DNA from: Pseudomonadota bacterium
Lineage (GTDB): Bacteria; Pseudomonadota; Gammaproteobacteria; Arenicellales; UBA868
Assembly (NCBI GenBank): GCA_018661145.1
Contig: JABJIU010000182.1
Coordinates: 1 to 6,614, forward strand
Direction of reading: 5' to 3'
DNA length: 6,614 nt
Position 1 is the first letter of the stretch; each line of letters begins with the position of its first letter. Of this stretch, positions 1-5,368 are shown in pieces. The position numbers and the translations under genes were made by a program. The notes below the pieces were generated by a model. The model was not told where the DNA came from, searched no databases, and saw only the letters and a list, made by a program, of their open reading frames with translations.

Positions 1-69
1 CTGCGCTTCGCGATCCGTGAAGGCGGCCGCACCGTCGGTGCCGGGGTGGTCTCGAAGATCCTTGCTTGA
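1..69 (+). CDS. tuf: Elongation factor Tu, C-terminal end (partial)
   Basis: Only the last 22 codons and the TGA stop are present. The translation LRFAIREGGRTVGAGVVSKI followed by Leu-Ala is the highly conserved end of domain 3 of EF-Tu, nearly identical to E. coli (which has VVAKVL in place of VVSKIL). EF-Tu is the cytoplasmic GTPase that carries aminoacyl-tRNA to the ribosomal A site; this end belongs to the beta-barrel that contacts tRNA and EF-Ts. The 5' part lies outside the window. A tuf gene immediately upstream of rpsJ is the usual str-S10 junction in many proteobacteria, unlike E. coli, where other genes separate the str and S10 operons. No terminator follows, so readthrough into rpsJ is likely (inference). 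Confidence 0.96.
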   Translation: MRFAIREGGRTVGAGVVSKILA

Positions 70-126
70 TTTTTGGGTTAATTAGAAGAACACGTCAGTA
101 TTCACCGAGCGCAACGGAACCGAACT
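70..126 (+). other. Short tuf-rpsJ spacer without an S10 leader
   Basis: These 57 bases separate the tuf stop from the rpsJ start. I see no GC-rich hairpin followed by a T-tract, so no intrinsic terminator, and no convincing promoter: a TTGGGT at 73-78 has no matching -10 hexamer at normal spacing. The purine-rich CGGAAC just before rpsJ is only a weak ribosome binding site. In E. coli the roughly 170-base S10 leader lies here and is bound by L4 to repress the operon; there is no room for it in this spacer. Confidence 0.7.
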
Positions 127-450
127 ATGGCAGTCAACGTCAGCAACCAGAAAATCCGGATACGGCTAAAGGCTTTCGATCACCGCATGATCGACCGGTC
201 GGCGCTGGAGATTGTGGATACTGCCCGGCGAACCGGCGCAGTGGTCAAAGGGCCAATTCCATTGCCCACCCGGAAAGAACGGTTCAATCTTCTGCGCTCG
301 CCGCATAAATACAAGGATTCACGCGACCAGCTCGAAATTCGCGTTCACAAACGGATCATGGATATCGTTGAGCCTACGGATAAAACCGTAGACGCGCTCA
401 TGAAATTGGACCTTGCGGCTGGCGTGGATGTCGAAATCAAACTCGGCTGA
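127..450 (+). CDS. rpsJ: 30S ribosomal protein S10 (uS10, also NusE)
   Basis: This is a small-subunit head protein. The same protein acts as NusE, pairing with NusB in transcription antitermination (family knowledge). The 107 residues align end to end with E. coli S10 (103), with four extra residues at the N-terminus. Recognisable blocks are KIRIRLKAFDHR (9-20), GPIPLPTRKERF (42-53) and DIVEPTDKTVDALMKLDLAA from residue 79, ending in GVDVEIKLG. ATG at 127 is the only sensible start, since the next Met is residue 21; its Shine-Dalgarno is weak. The loop after the conserved SPH has Lys61-Tyr62 where E. coli has Val57-Asn58. It is the first gene of the S10 group and probably reads through from tuf. 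Arginine codons are mostly CGG (7 of 12), which is unusual for a ribosomal gene. Confidence 0.98.
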   Translation: MAVNVSNQKIRIRLKAFDHRMIDRSALEIVDTARRTGAVVKGPIPLPTRKERFNLLRSPHKYKDSRDQLEIRVHKRIMDIVEPTDKTVDALMKLDLAAGVDVEIKLG

Positions 451-504
451 CGCATACGAGCATAAGCAACAGGACAAGAGAGAAAGGTCAGGGAGCAACT
501 GAAG

Positions 505-1176
505 ATGGCATTGGGACTTGTTGGAAAAAAGGTAGGAATGACCCGCGTGTTCAGCGATGAAGGCGTCTCTGTGCCTGTAACAGTGGTTCAGGTCGAACCT
601 AACCGGGTGACACAGGTCAAACAAAACGGCTCCGATGGCTACACCGCGCTCCAACTGACCACGGGCGAACGTCGTGCGAACCGGGTGACCAAACCACTGC
701 GCGGTCACTTCGCCAAGGCTGGCACAGAAGCAGGTCGGAAACTCTGGGAATTGCGTGTAGATGCCGAGACAGCGGAAAAGTATCCAGCTGGATCCGAGTT
801 GACCGTAGAGGTTCTTCAAGAAGGGCAGAAAGTTGATGTGCGCGGGACGACCATTGGTCGTGGATTTGCGGGTGTGATGCGTCGCCATGGTTTCGCTGGG
901 GGCCGCGCCACGCATGGAAACTCTAAAGCGCATCGAAAGCCCGGCTCTATCGGACAGAATCAAGATCCCGGTCGAGTATTTAAAGGGAAGAAAATGGCTG
1001 GACATATGGGTAACGTGACACGGGTGCAGCAGAATCTTGAGATCGTGCGCATCGATGCGGAGCGAAACCTTCTGTTGATTCGTGGCTCTGTTCCCGGCCC
1101 CAAAGGATTCGATCTTCTGATCGAACCTTCGGTCAAGGCAAGAAGCGGCGGCGCGTCCGCGGCAGGCACAGACTGA
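505..1176 (+). CDS. rplC: 50S ribosomal protein L3 (uL3)
   Basis: uL3 binds 23S rRNA early in assembly, and its long loop reaches toward the peptidyl-transferase centre. The 223 residues match E. coli L3 (209) along the whole length: N-terminal GLVGKKVGMTRVF (4-16), ANRVTKPLRGHFAKAG (58-73), and the central loop SIGQNQDPGRVFKGKKMAGH (148-167). Gln153 corresponds to E. coli Gln150, the residue N5-methylated by PrmB, so it is a plausible methylation site here. The C-terminus carries a short low-complexity tail rich in Ser, Gly and Ala (RSGGASAAGTD) that E. coli lacks, which accounts for most of the extra length. The start is ATG at 505, with GGGAG at 491-495 nine bases upstream. It lies 54 bases after rpsJ and is followed by an unusually long 120-base spacer. 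Confidence 0.98.
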   Translation: MALGLVGKKVGMTRVFSDEGVSVPVTVVQVEPNRVTQVKQNGSDGYTALQLTTGERRANRVTKPLRGHFAKAGTEAGRKLWELRVDAETAEKYPAGSELTVEVLQEGQKVDVRGTTIGRGFAGVMRRHGFAGGRATHGNSKAHRKPGSIGQNQDPGRVFKGKKMAGHMGNVTRVQQNLEIVRIDAERNLLLIRGSVPGPKGFDLLIEPSVKARSGGASAAGTD

Positions 1177-1184
1177 TCGCCTAA

Positions 1185-1212
1185 TTGCCGGGAATCTAGA
1201 ACGCGCGATAAA
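1185..1212 (+). promoter_or_regulatory. Possible weak sigma70-like promoter before rplD
   Basis: TTGCCG (four of six matches to TTGACA) is separated by 16 bases from GATAAA (four of six matches to TATAAT). Position within the long rplC-rplD spacer makes an internal promoter conceivable, but matches this weak are common by chance and nothing else in the sequence supports it. Confidence 0.15.
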
Positions 1213-1229
1213 GAGTGTATCAACCAGGG

Positions 1230-1253
1230 CGCCTAAAGCCGACAGCTTTCGCG
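1230..1253 (+). repeat. Small hairpin in the rplC-rplD spacer
   Basis: AAAGC at 1235-1239 pairs with GCTTT at 1245-1249 around the loop CGACA. An outer CGC (1230-1232) pairs with GCG (1251-1253) across a small internal loop. It has no T-tract, so it is not a terminator. It could be RNA structure upstream of the rplD start, or chance. Confidence 0.3.
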
Positions 1254-1296
1254 TCAGAGAATAAGAACTTCGGAACGGTAGAACAAGGAAATTAAC

Positions 1297-1917
1297 GTGG
1301 AACACGCAGTCGTAAAAATTGATGGCTCAACGGACCGCAAGGTCAGCCTGGCCGAAACCGTGTTCGGCGTGGAATACAAGGAGCCACTGGTGCATCAGGT
1401 GGTCTGTGCCTATCTGGCCGGAGCCCGATCAGGAACCAGTTCCCAAAAGAATCGAGCTGCCGTAAGTGGCGGCGGTGCCAAACCTTGGCGACAGAAGGGT
1501 ACCGGACGGGCCCGTGCGGGTACAAGCCGGAGTCCTTTATGGAGAAAAGGGGGCAGAGCGTTTCCTGCGTCGGCTCGCAGTTACGGCCAGAAGGTCAATC
1601 GCAAGATGTATCGGGCCGCTATACGGTCCATCCTTTCTGAGCTTCTTCGCCAAGAGCGCCTTGTTATCTGTGACGAAATTCAGTTGAGCGAGCCGCGGAC
1701 AGGGAAAATGGCAACTGCTCTAGGTGGATTGGGCGTGACGGGACGGACGTTGCTGGTGACGGCTGAATACGACGCCAATGTTACCTTGTCTGCGCGCAAT
1801 CTCATTAGTGTTGAGACTCTGGAGGCGAGCCAATTGGACCCAGTGAGCCTGGTCGGCAGTGACCACATCGTCTTTACTGAGAGCGCACTCCGCAGAGTCG
1901 AGGAGGCGCTTCAATGA
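1297..1917 (+). CDS. rplD: 50S ribosomal protein L4 (uL4)
   Basis: uL4 is an early 23S rRNA binder whose extended loop lines the peptide exit tunnel. In E. coli it also represses its own operon by acting on the S10 leader (family knowledge). The 206 residues match E. coli L4 (201): AETVFG (19-24), LVHQVV (31-36), then the basic tunnel loop KPWRQKGTGRARAG (62-75), then QKVNRKMYRAAIRSILSELL, and near the end LDPVSLVGSDHIVFT. Lys67 matches E. coli Lys63, a site of erythromycin-resistance mutations, and is the wild-type residue. The start is GTG at 1297, chosen because AAGGAA at 1285-1290 lies six bases upstream and the N-terminus then matches the family length. The stop overlaps the rplW start as ATGA, implying translational coupling. 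The expected leader target for L4 feedback is absent upstream of rpsJ. Confidence 0.97.
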   Translation: MEHAVVKIDGSTDRKVSLAETVFGVEYKEPLVHQVVCAYLAGARSGTSSQKNRAAVSGGGAKPWRQKGTGRARAGTSRSPLWRKGGRAFPASARSYGQKVNRKMYRAAIRSILSELLRQERLVICDEIQLSEPRTGKMATALGGLGVTGRTLLVTAEYDANVTLSARNLISVETLEASQLDPVSLVGSDHIVFTESALRRVEEALQ

Positions 1918-2213
1918 ACCCTGAACGTCTTCACCAGATTTTGTTGGCACCTGTAATCTCGGAAAAAAGCACGACCGCCGCCGATGACGGCAATCAGGTT
2001 GTTTTTCAGGTTCTCGTTGATGCGACCAAACTAGAGATCCGAAAGGCCGTCGAAGCTCAGTTCGACGTCTCGGTAGAGGCAGTTCAAGTCATGAACGTTC
2101 GAGGTAAGGTCAAACGCTTTGGCCGCACCCCTGGCAAGCGTCCGAACTGGAAGAAGGCGTACGTCAGGCTCGCCGAAGGACAGGACATCGATTTCATGGG
2201 TGGCGGTAGTTAG
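1914..2213 (+). CDS. rplW: 50S ribosomal protein L23 (uL23)
   Basis: uL23 sits at the tunnel exit and is the docking site for trigger factor and the signal recognition particle (family knowledge). The 99 residues are typical in length. The N-terminal LAPVISEKST (11-20) contains Glu17, equivalent to E. coli Glu18, which contacts trigger factor. NVRGKVKRFGRTPGKRPNWK (61-80) followed by KAYVRLAEGQDIDF is the conserved basic extension and C-terminal strand. The start overlaps the rplD stop by four bases (ATGA), and a near-perfect AGGAGG at 1901-1906, seven bases before the ATG, lies inside rplD. It is the best ribosome binding site in the window. Confidence 0.98.
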   Translation: MNPERLHQILLAPVISEKSTTAADDGNQVVFQVLVDATKLEIRKAVEAQFDVSVEAVQVMNVRGKVKRFGRTPGKRPNWKKAYVRLAEGQDIDFMGGGS

Positions 2214-2248
2214 GCCGTCGTTTCGTCAGTAATTACAGGATATCAGGC

Positions 2249-3073
2249 ATGCCAGTCGTCAAACAGAAACCTACCTCTCCCGGTCGTCGCGGGATGGTAC
2301 GGGTGGTCTCGACCGGCCTCCATAAGGGTCGTTCGCTTCCGTCTCTGACCGAGCACAAGACCGCGATCAATGGACGGAATAACGCCGGCCGTATCACGGT
2401 CCGGCACCGTGGTGGCGGCCACAAACGGCATTACCGAGTCATCGACTTTACTCGCACCAAAGATGCGATTCCAGCGCGGGTCGAGAGGTTGGAATACGAT
2501 CCCAACCGTAGTGCTCATATCGCCTTGCTTCTTTATTCGGACGGAGAGCGGCGCTATATCATCGCCCCCAAGGGATTGTCGGTCGGGGATGCGGTGGCGT
2601 CCGGCCCGGACGTTCCGATCCGTACCGGTAACGCAATGCCGCTGAAGAATATCCCTGTGGGAACCGTGGTGCACTGTGTTGAGCTGAAGCCCGGTAAAGG
2701 GGCTCAGTTAGCTCGCTCAGCCGGAGCTTCCGTCCAGTATCTTGGCAGAGAGGGAGCTTACGCTCTGATGCGGCTACGGTCCGGTGAGACACGGCGCGTA
2801 CTTGCGGAGTGCCGCGCCACTGTAGGTGAAGTGGGGAATTCTGAGAATTCCCTTAGGAAGCTTGGAAAGGCCGGCGCGAAGCGTTGGCGCGGGATCCGCC
2901 CAACAGTTAGGGGTGTAGCAATGAACCCGGTCGACCACCCACATGGTGGTGGTGAAGGCAGGACGTCCGGCGGCCGTCATCCGGTGTCACCCTGGGGTGT
3001 GCCGACAAAGGGCTACCGTACTCGTAGTAACAAACGAACCAACTCGATGATCATTCGAAGAAGGAAGAAATAA
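2249..3073 (+). CDS. rplB: 50S ribosomal protein L2 (uL2)
   Basis: uL2 is a large-subunit core protein needed for subunit association and for peptidyl-transferase activity. The 274 residues are one more than E. coli. Diagnostic stretches are KPTSPGRRG (7-15), GRNNAGRITVRHRGGGHKRH (42-61), RLEYDPNRSAHIALL (80-94), KPGKGAQLARSAG (147-159) and the C-terminal MNPVDHPHGGGEGRTSGGRH (225-244). His230 is the equivalent of E. coli mature His229, implicated in catalysis. The C-terminus is strongly basic (RTNSMIIRRRKK). The start is ATG at 2249 with AGGA at 2237-2240, eight bases upstream; the spacer from rplW is 35 bases. Codons near residue 198 contain a perfect short inverted repeat. The stop lies 2 bases before rpsS. 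Confidence 0.99.
   Translation: MPVVKQKPTSPGRRGMVRVVSTGLHKGRSLPSLTEHKTAINGRNNAGRITVRHRGGGHKRHYRVIDFTRTKDAIPARVERLEYDPNRSAHIALLLYSDGERRYIIAPKGLSVGDAVASGPDVPIRTGNAMPLKNIPVGTVVHCVELKPGKGAQLARSAGASVQYLGREGAYALMRLRSGETRRVLAECRATVGEVGNSENSLRKLGKAGAKRWRGIRPTVRGVAMNPVDHPHGGGEGRTSGGRHPVSPWGVPTKGYRTRSNKRTNSMIIRRRKK
2834..2852 (+). repeat. Perfect 8-bp inverted repeat inside rplB
   Basis: GGGAATTC (2834-2841) and GAATTCCC (2845-2852) are perfect reverse complements around the 3-base loop TGA. The repeat arises from the codons for Gly-Asn-Ser-Glu-Asn-Ser, where E. coli L2 has Gly-Asn-Ala-Glu-His-Met. In mRNA it could form a stable small stem. There is no evidence of function, and no T-tract follows. Confidence 0.6.
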
Positions 3074-3075
3074 TT

Positions 3076-3348
3076 ATGCCGCGTTCGGTGAAAAAAGGCC
3101 CGTTTGTGGATCATGGTTTGTGGGAAAAGATTTCCAAGGCCCAGCAGGAGGGGTCACGTCGGCCAATTAAAACTTGGTCGCGTCGCTCGATGATCATGCC
3201 CGAGTTCGTCGGCCTCACCATCGCCGTCCACAACGGCAGGCAGCACGTCCCGGTGCTCATCACTGAGAACATGGTGGGACACAAACTCGGTGAGTTCGCC
3301 GCGACGCGGACTTTCCGCGGTCACGTTGCCGATCGGAAGGTCAAGTAA
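3076..3348 (+). CDS. rpsS: 30S ribosomal protein S19 (uS19)
   Basis: uS19 sits in the head of the small subunit, near the A-site tRNA and the B1a bridge, and works with S13. The 90 residues are close to the 92 of E. coli. The N-terminus MPRSVKKGPF, the central TWSRRSMI (33-40) and GLTIAVHNGRQHVPV (46-60), and MVGHKLGEFAATRTFRGH (66-83) are the classic family signature. The start is ATG at 3076, with AAGGA at 3061-3065 lying inside the end of rplB. The 2-base spacing after the rplB stop implies coupled translation. Confidence 0.98.
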   Translation: MPRSVKKGPFVDHGLWEKISKAQQEGSRRPIKTWSRRSMIMPEFVGLTIAVHNGRQHVPVLITENMVGHKLGEFAATRTFRGHVADRKVK

Positions 3349-3403
3349 GGCCGAGCCACCGTACAAAATTCGCAAAAAGATTCAGGTAAAAGAGAAAACG
3401 ATC

Positions 3404-3751
3404 ATGGAAGTCAGAGCCGTTGCCCGCTTCGTGAGGCTATCTCCGCAAAAAGGCCGATTGGTCGCGGATCAGGTACGTAATCTGCCTGTCGGTAAGGCGC
3501 TGGAACTGTTGCAGTTCAGTCCCCGAAAGGCCGCCGGAGTAATTCGTAAGGTATTGGAGTCCGCGATCGCGAATGCGGAACACAACGAGGGCGCGGATAT
3601 TGATGAGCTAAAAGTCAGCCAGATCATGGTTGACGAAGGGCCAGTGATGAAACGGTGGAGGCCCCGCGCGAAAGGGCGGGCGGCGCCATTGATCAAGACA
3701 ACAAGCCACATTACTGTCAGCGTGAGTGACGGTGGATCGGGGAGCAATTAA
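3404..3751 (+). CDS. rplV: 50S ribosomal protein L22 (uL22)
   Basis: uL22 is a 23S rRNA assembly protein whose long beta-hairpin lines the exit tunnel opposite uL4. The 115 residues fit the family (110 in E. coli). Conserved parts are SPQKGRLVADQVR (13-25), RKVLESAIANAEHNEGADID (48-67) and the hairpin VDEGPVMKRWRPRAKGRA (76-93). Met82-Lys83-Arg84, the triplet deleted in a classic E. coli macrolide-resistant mutant, is intact. The C-terminus has a short Gly/Ser tail (GGSGSN). ATG at 3404 is chosen because it gives MEVRAV, aligned with E. coli METIAK. The frame is open back to an ATG at 3290, but that start would overlap rpsS and add 38 unconserved residues. The Shine-Dalgarno is weak (AGAG at 3391-3394). 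Confidence 0.97.
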   Translation: MEVRAVARFVRLSPQKGRLVADQVRNLPVGKALELLQFSPRKAAGVIRKVLESAIANAEHNEGADIDELKVSQIMVDEGPVMKRWRPRAKGRAAPLIKTTSHITVSVSDGGSGSN

Positions 3752-3754
3752 TAG

Positions 3755-4438
3755 ATGGGCCAGAAAATTCATCCGAACGGTTTCCGGTTAGGCGTTATTC
3801 GCGACTGGGATGCAAAGTGGTTTGCCACCGGAAAGACCTACGCGCGAAACCTGGTTGCCGACCAGACCATTCGCAGTTTCCTGCGCAAGCGCCTCTCTAA
3901 CGCGGCTGTCAGTCGAATCGAGCTCGTCCGGGCAGGTGAGACCTTAAACGTCACGATCCACACCGGGCGCCCTGGAATTGTGATCGGGAAGAAGGGCGAA
4001 GACATTGAGAAACTGCGCAAGGACATTCTCCGACTTAACAACAACGTGCCCGTACAGGTTGCTGTCGAAGAGATTCGAAAGCCTGAACTTGATGCGCTAC
4101 TGGTTGCGGAAAATGTCTGCCAGCAGTTGGAAAAGCGGATTATGTTCCGCCGCGCGATGAAGCGAGCAGTTCAGAACACCATGCGTATTGGCGCCAAAGG
4201 TGTCAAGGTTATGATCTCCGGGCGGCTCAACGGCGCTGAGATTGCCCGCACCGAATGGTATCGAGAGGGCCGTGTCCCATTGCACACGCTGCGCGCGGAT
4301 GTCGACTACGGTTTTGCGGAGGCTCACACAACCTATGGCGTCATCGGCGTGAAAGTGTGGATCTTCAAGGGCGAAGTCATGCCCGGAAAGGGTGAGGTCG
4401 AGACGCCCAGTAACAGTCAGCCGAAGGCTGCCGGTTGA
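3755..4438 (+). CDS. rpsC: 30S ribosomal protein S3 (uS3)
   Basis: uS3 lines the mRNA entry tunnel and contributes to ribosomal helicase activity together with S4 and S5 (family knowledge). The 227 residues compare with 233 in E. coli. The N-terminus MGQKIHPNGFRLGVIRDW is diagnostic. A type II KH domain follows, with GRPGIVIGKKGEDIEKLR at 71-88 carrying the GKKG loop (78-81). The C-terminal domain has FRRAMKRAVQ (131-140); Arg132, Arg133 and Lys136 match the E. coli helicase residues 131, 132 and 135 in mature numbering. It ends in a variable tail (SNSQPKAAG). The start is ATG at 3755, three bases after the rplV stop in the run TAA-TAG-ATG, with GGGGAG at 3739-3744 inside rplV. Confidence 0.98.
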   Translation: MGQKIHPNGFRLGVIRDWDAKWFATGKTYARNLVADQTIRSFLRKRLSNAAVSRIELVRAGETLNVTIHTGRPGIVIGKKGEDIEKLRKDILRLNNNVPVQVAVEEIRKPELDALLVAENVCQQLEKRIMFRRAMKRAVQNTMRIGAKGVKVMISGRLNGAEIARTEWYREGRVPLHTLRADVDYGFAEAHTTYGVIGVKVWIFKGEVMPGKGEVETPSNSQPKAAG

Positions 4439-4450
4439 GGATGATCTGAA

Positions 4451-4864
4451 ATGCTTCAGCCCAAAAGAACCAAATTCCGGAAGCAGCAAAAAGGCCGAAA
4501 CCGCGGTCTGGCTGTGCGCGGCAGTCGGGTCAGCTTTGGGGATTTCGGCCTCAAGTGCACCGGCCGAGGTCGTCTTACTGCCCGGCAGATCGAATCGGCC
4601 CGACGGGCAATCAACCGTCACGTCAAGCGTGGCGGCCGAGTCTGGATCCGAGTGTTCCCTGACAAACCCGTCTCCAAAAAGCCACTCGAAGTCCGGATGG
4701 GAAAGGGGAAGGGTAACCCAGAGTACTGGGTAGCTCTGGTGCAACCGGGTACCATGCTTTATGAGATCCAGGGTGTGGACGAAGAGTTGGCGCGCGAGGC
4801 GTTCCGTCTTGCCGGGGCCAAATTACCCGTCGCCACCTCTTTTGTGAAACGGCAGGCGGCCTAG
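4451..4864 (+). CDS. rplP: 50S ribosomal protein L16 (uL16)
   Basis: uL16 is a late-assembling large-subunit protein that contacts A- and P-site tRNA near the peptidyl-transferase centre. The 137 residues are one more than E. coli; the insertion is in the N-terminal loop (LAVRGSRVSFG against LAQGTDVSFG). Signature stretches are MLQPKRTKFRKQQKGRNRG (1-19), GLKCTGRGRLTARQIESARR (33-52), VWIRVFPDKP (64-73) and MGKGKGNPEYWVALVQPG (83-100). Arg82 matches E. coli Arg81, the residue hydroxylated by the 2-oxoglutarate oxygenase YcfD (RoxA), so it is a potential modification site. The start is ATG at 4451, 12 bases after rpsC, with GAGGAT at 4437-4442 overlapping the rpsC stop. Confidence 0.98.
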   Translation: MLQPKRTKFRKQQKGRNRGLAVRGSRVSFGDFGLKCTGRGRLTARQIESARRAINRHVKRGGRVWIRVFPDKPVSKKPLEVRMGKGKGNPEYWVALVQPGTMLYEIQGVDEELAREAFRLAGAKLPVATSFVKRQAA

Positions 4865-4868
4865 GAAC

Positions 4869-5066
4869 ATGGCAGAGAAAAAGGTTTCAGAACTAAGTGC
4901 ATCGGAACTCAAGAGTGAGTTGCTTGATTTACGAAAAGAACAATTTAACCTGCGGATGCAGCGGAGCACGGGCCAACTGGCAAATCCGTCCCGTTTCAAG
5001 GCGGTTCGGCGGCAAATCGCCCGGATCAAAACCCGCATGGTTGATCTCAACAGGACGGTTTCATGA
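4869..5066 (+). CDS. rpmC: 50S ribosomal protein L29 (uL29)
   Basis: uL29 is a small two-helix protein beside uL23 at the tunnel exit. The 65 residues match the family length (63 in E. coli). Its heptad-like helical pattern and core are recognisable: SELSASELKSELLDLRKEQF (7-26), NLRMQRSTGQLANPSRFKAV (27-46), then RRQIARIKTRM. The start is ATG at 4869, 4 bases after rplP. AGGA overlaps the rplP stop at 4863-4866 but sits only 2 bases from the ATG, so initiation probably relies on coupling or on the weaker GCAGG at 4852-4856. The stop overlaps the rpsQ start as ATGA. Confidence 0.96.
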   Translation: MAEKKVSELSASELKSELLDLRKEQFNLRMQRSTGQLANPSRFKAVRRQIARIKTRMVDLNRTVS

Positions 5067-5350
5067 GCGAAGAGAAAGTTGAAGCAACGTCCGGGCGTTC
5101 CCGGAGCGTTCAGGGTAGTGTCGAGAGCGTCAAGATGGATAAAACTATCACGGTGCTGGTCGAACGCCAGTTGCAACATCCGTTGTACAAGAAATACATC
5201 CGTCGATCGACACGGCTTCATGCCCATGACGCAGAGAACGAGTGCCAAAAAGGGGACGTCGTGATCATAGAAGAGTGTCGACCGATGTCTAAGTCAAAGA
5301 GTTGGCGCCTGGTAAAGGTGGTCAGCCGGCTAGAGCAGGCTGCCGGCTGA
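5063..5350 (+). CDS. rpsQ: 30S ribosomal protein S17 (uS17)
   Basis: uS17 is an OB-fold primary binder of the 16S rRNA 5' domain. The 95 residues include about 11 extra N-terminal residues relative to E. coli (84), a polar stretch (SEEKVEATSGRSR) before the conserved core. The core begins VQGSVESVKMDKTITVLVER (16-35), continues HPLYKKYIRRSTRLHAHD (39-56), and reaches the family signature GDVVIIEECRPMSKSKSWRL (64-83). The start is ATG at 5063, overlapping the rpmC stop, with AGGA at 5052-5055 seven bases upstream, so the extension is probably real and not a miscalled start. It is the last gene of the S10 group. Its final codons and stop form one arm of a strong hairpin. Confidence 0.97.
   Translation: MSEEKVEATSGRSRSVQGSVESVKMDKTITVLVERQLQHPLYKKYIRRSTRLHAHDAENECQKGDVVIIEECRPMSKSKSWRLVKVVSRLEQAAG
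5322..5350 (+). repeat. Strong hairpin overlapping the rpsQ stop codon
   Basis: TCAGCCGGC (5322-5330) and GCCGGCTGA (5342-5350) are perfect reverse complements, giving a 9-bp GC-rich stem around an 11-base loop. The second arm includes the TGA stop. The bases that follow (AGTCCTCGAT) are not a T-tract, so this is not a standard intrinsic terminator. Its position at the S10/spc boundary suggests a role in transcript end formation, processing or attenuation (inference). Confidence 0.6.
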
Positions 5351-5368
5351 AGTCCTCGATCCGATAAT
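5340..5368 (+). promoter_or_regulatory. Possible spc promoter
   Basis: GATAAT at 5363-5368 matches five of six bases of the sigma70 -10 consensus. Seventeen bases upstream is CTGCCG (5340-5345), which matches only three of six of the -35 consensus and lies within the rpsQ hairpin. The location fits the spc promoter of E. coli, but the sequence support is weak. Confidence 0.2.

Larger units (their letters stand above)
1177..1296 (+). other. Unusually long rplC-rplD spacer
   Basis: In E. coli these two genes are almost adjacent; here 120 bases separate them. The spacer holds a weak sigma70-like pair (TTGCCG at 1185-1190 and GATAAA at 1207-1212), a small hairpin at 1230-1253, a 26-codon open frame (GTG 1215 to TAA 1295), and the rplD ribosome binding site AAGGAA at 1285-1290. 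I see no intrinsic terminator and no sign of an inserted element or gene remnant. Confidence 0.6.

Noticed and set aside
66..110. Intrinsic terminator after tuf
   Set aside because: There is a short T-run directly after the stop codon but no stem before it, so it does not qualify.
319..1305. Long minus-strand open frame of 328 codons
   Set aside because: It lies wholly antisense to rpsJ, rplC and the rplC-rplD spacer. Its translation is rich in Cys, Ser, Arg and His with no recognisable domain, as expected of a shadow of conserved coding sequence.
3290..3403. Upstream ATG start for rplV at 3290
   Set aside because: It would overlap the end of rpsS and add 38 residues not found in L22 proteins; ATG 3404 gives the conserved N-terminus.
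4418..4430. Hairpin CAGCC-GAA-GGCTG at the end of rpsC
   Set aside because: Only five base pairs, inside coding sequence, with no T-tract; likely chance.
4097..4744. Minus-strand open frame of 215 codons
   Set aside because: It is antisense to rpsC and rplP, both unmistakable genes; the translation shows no family features.
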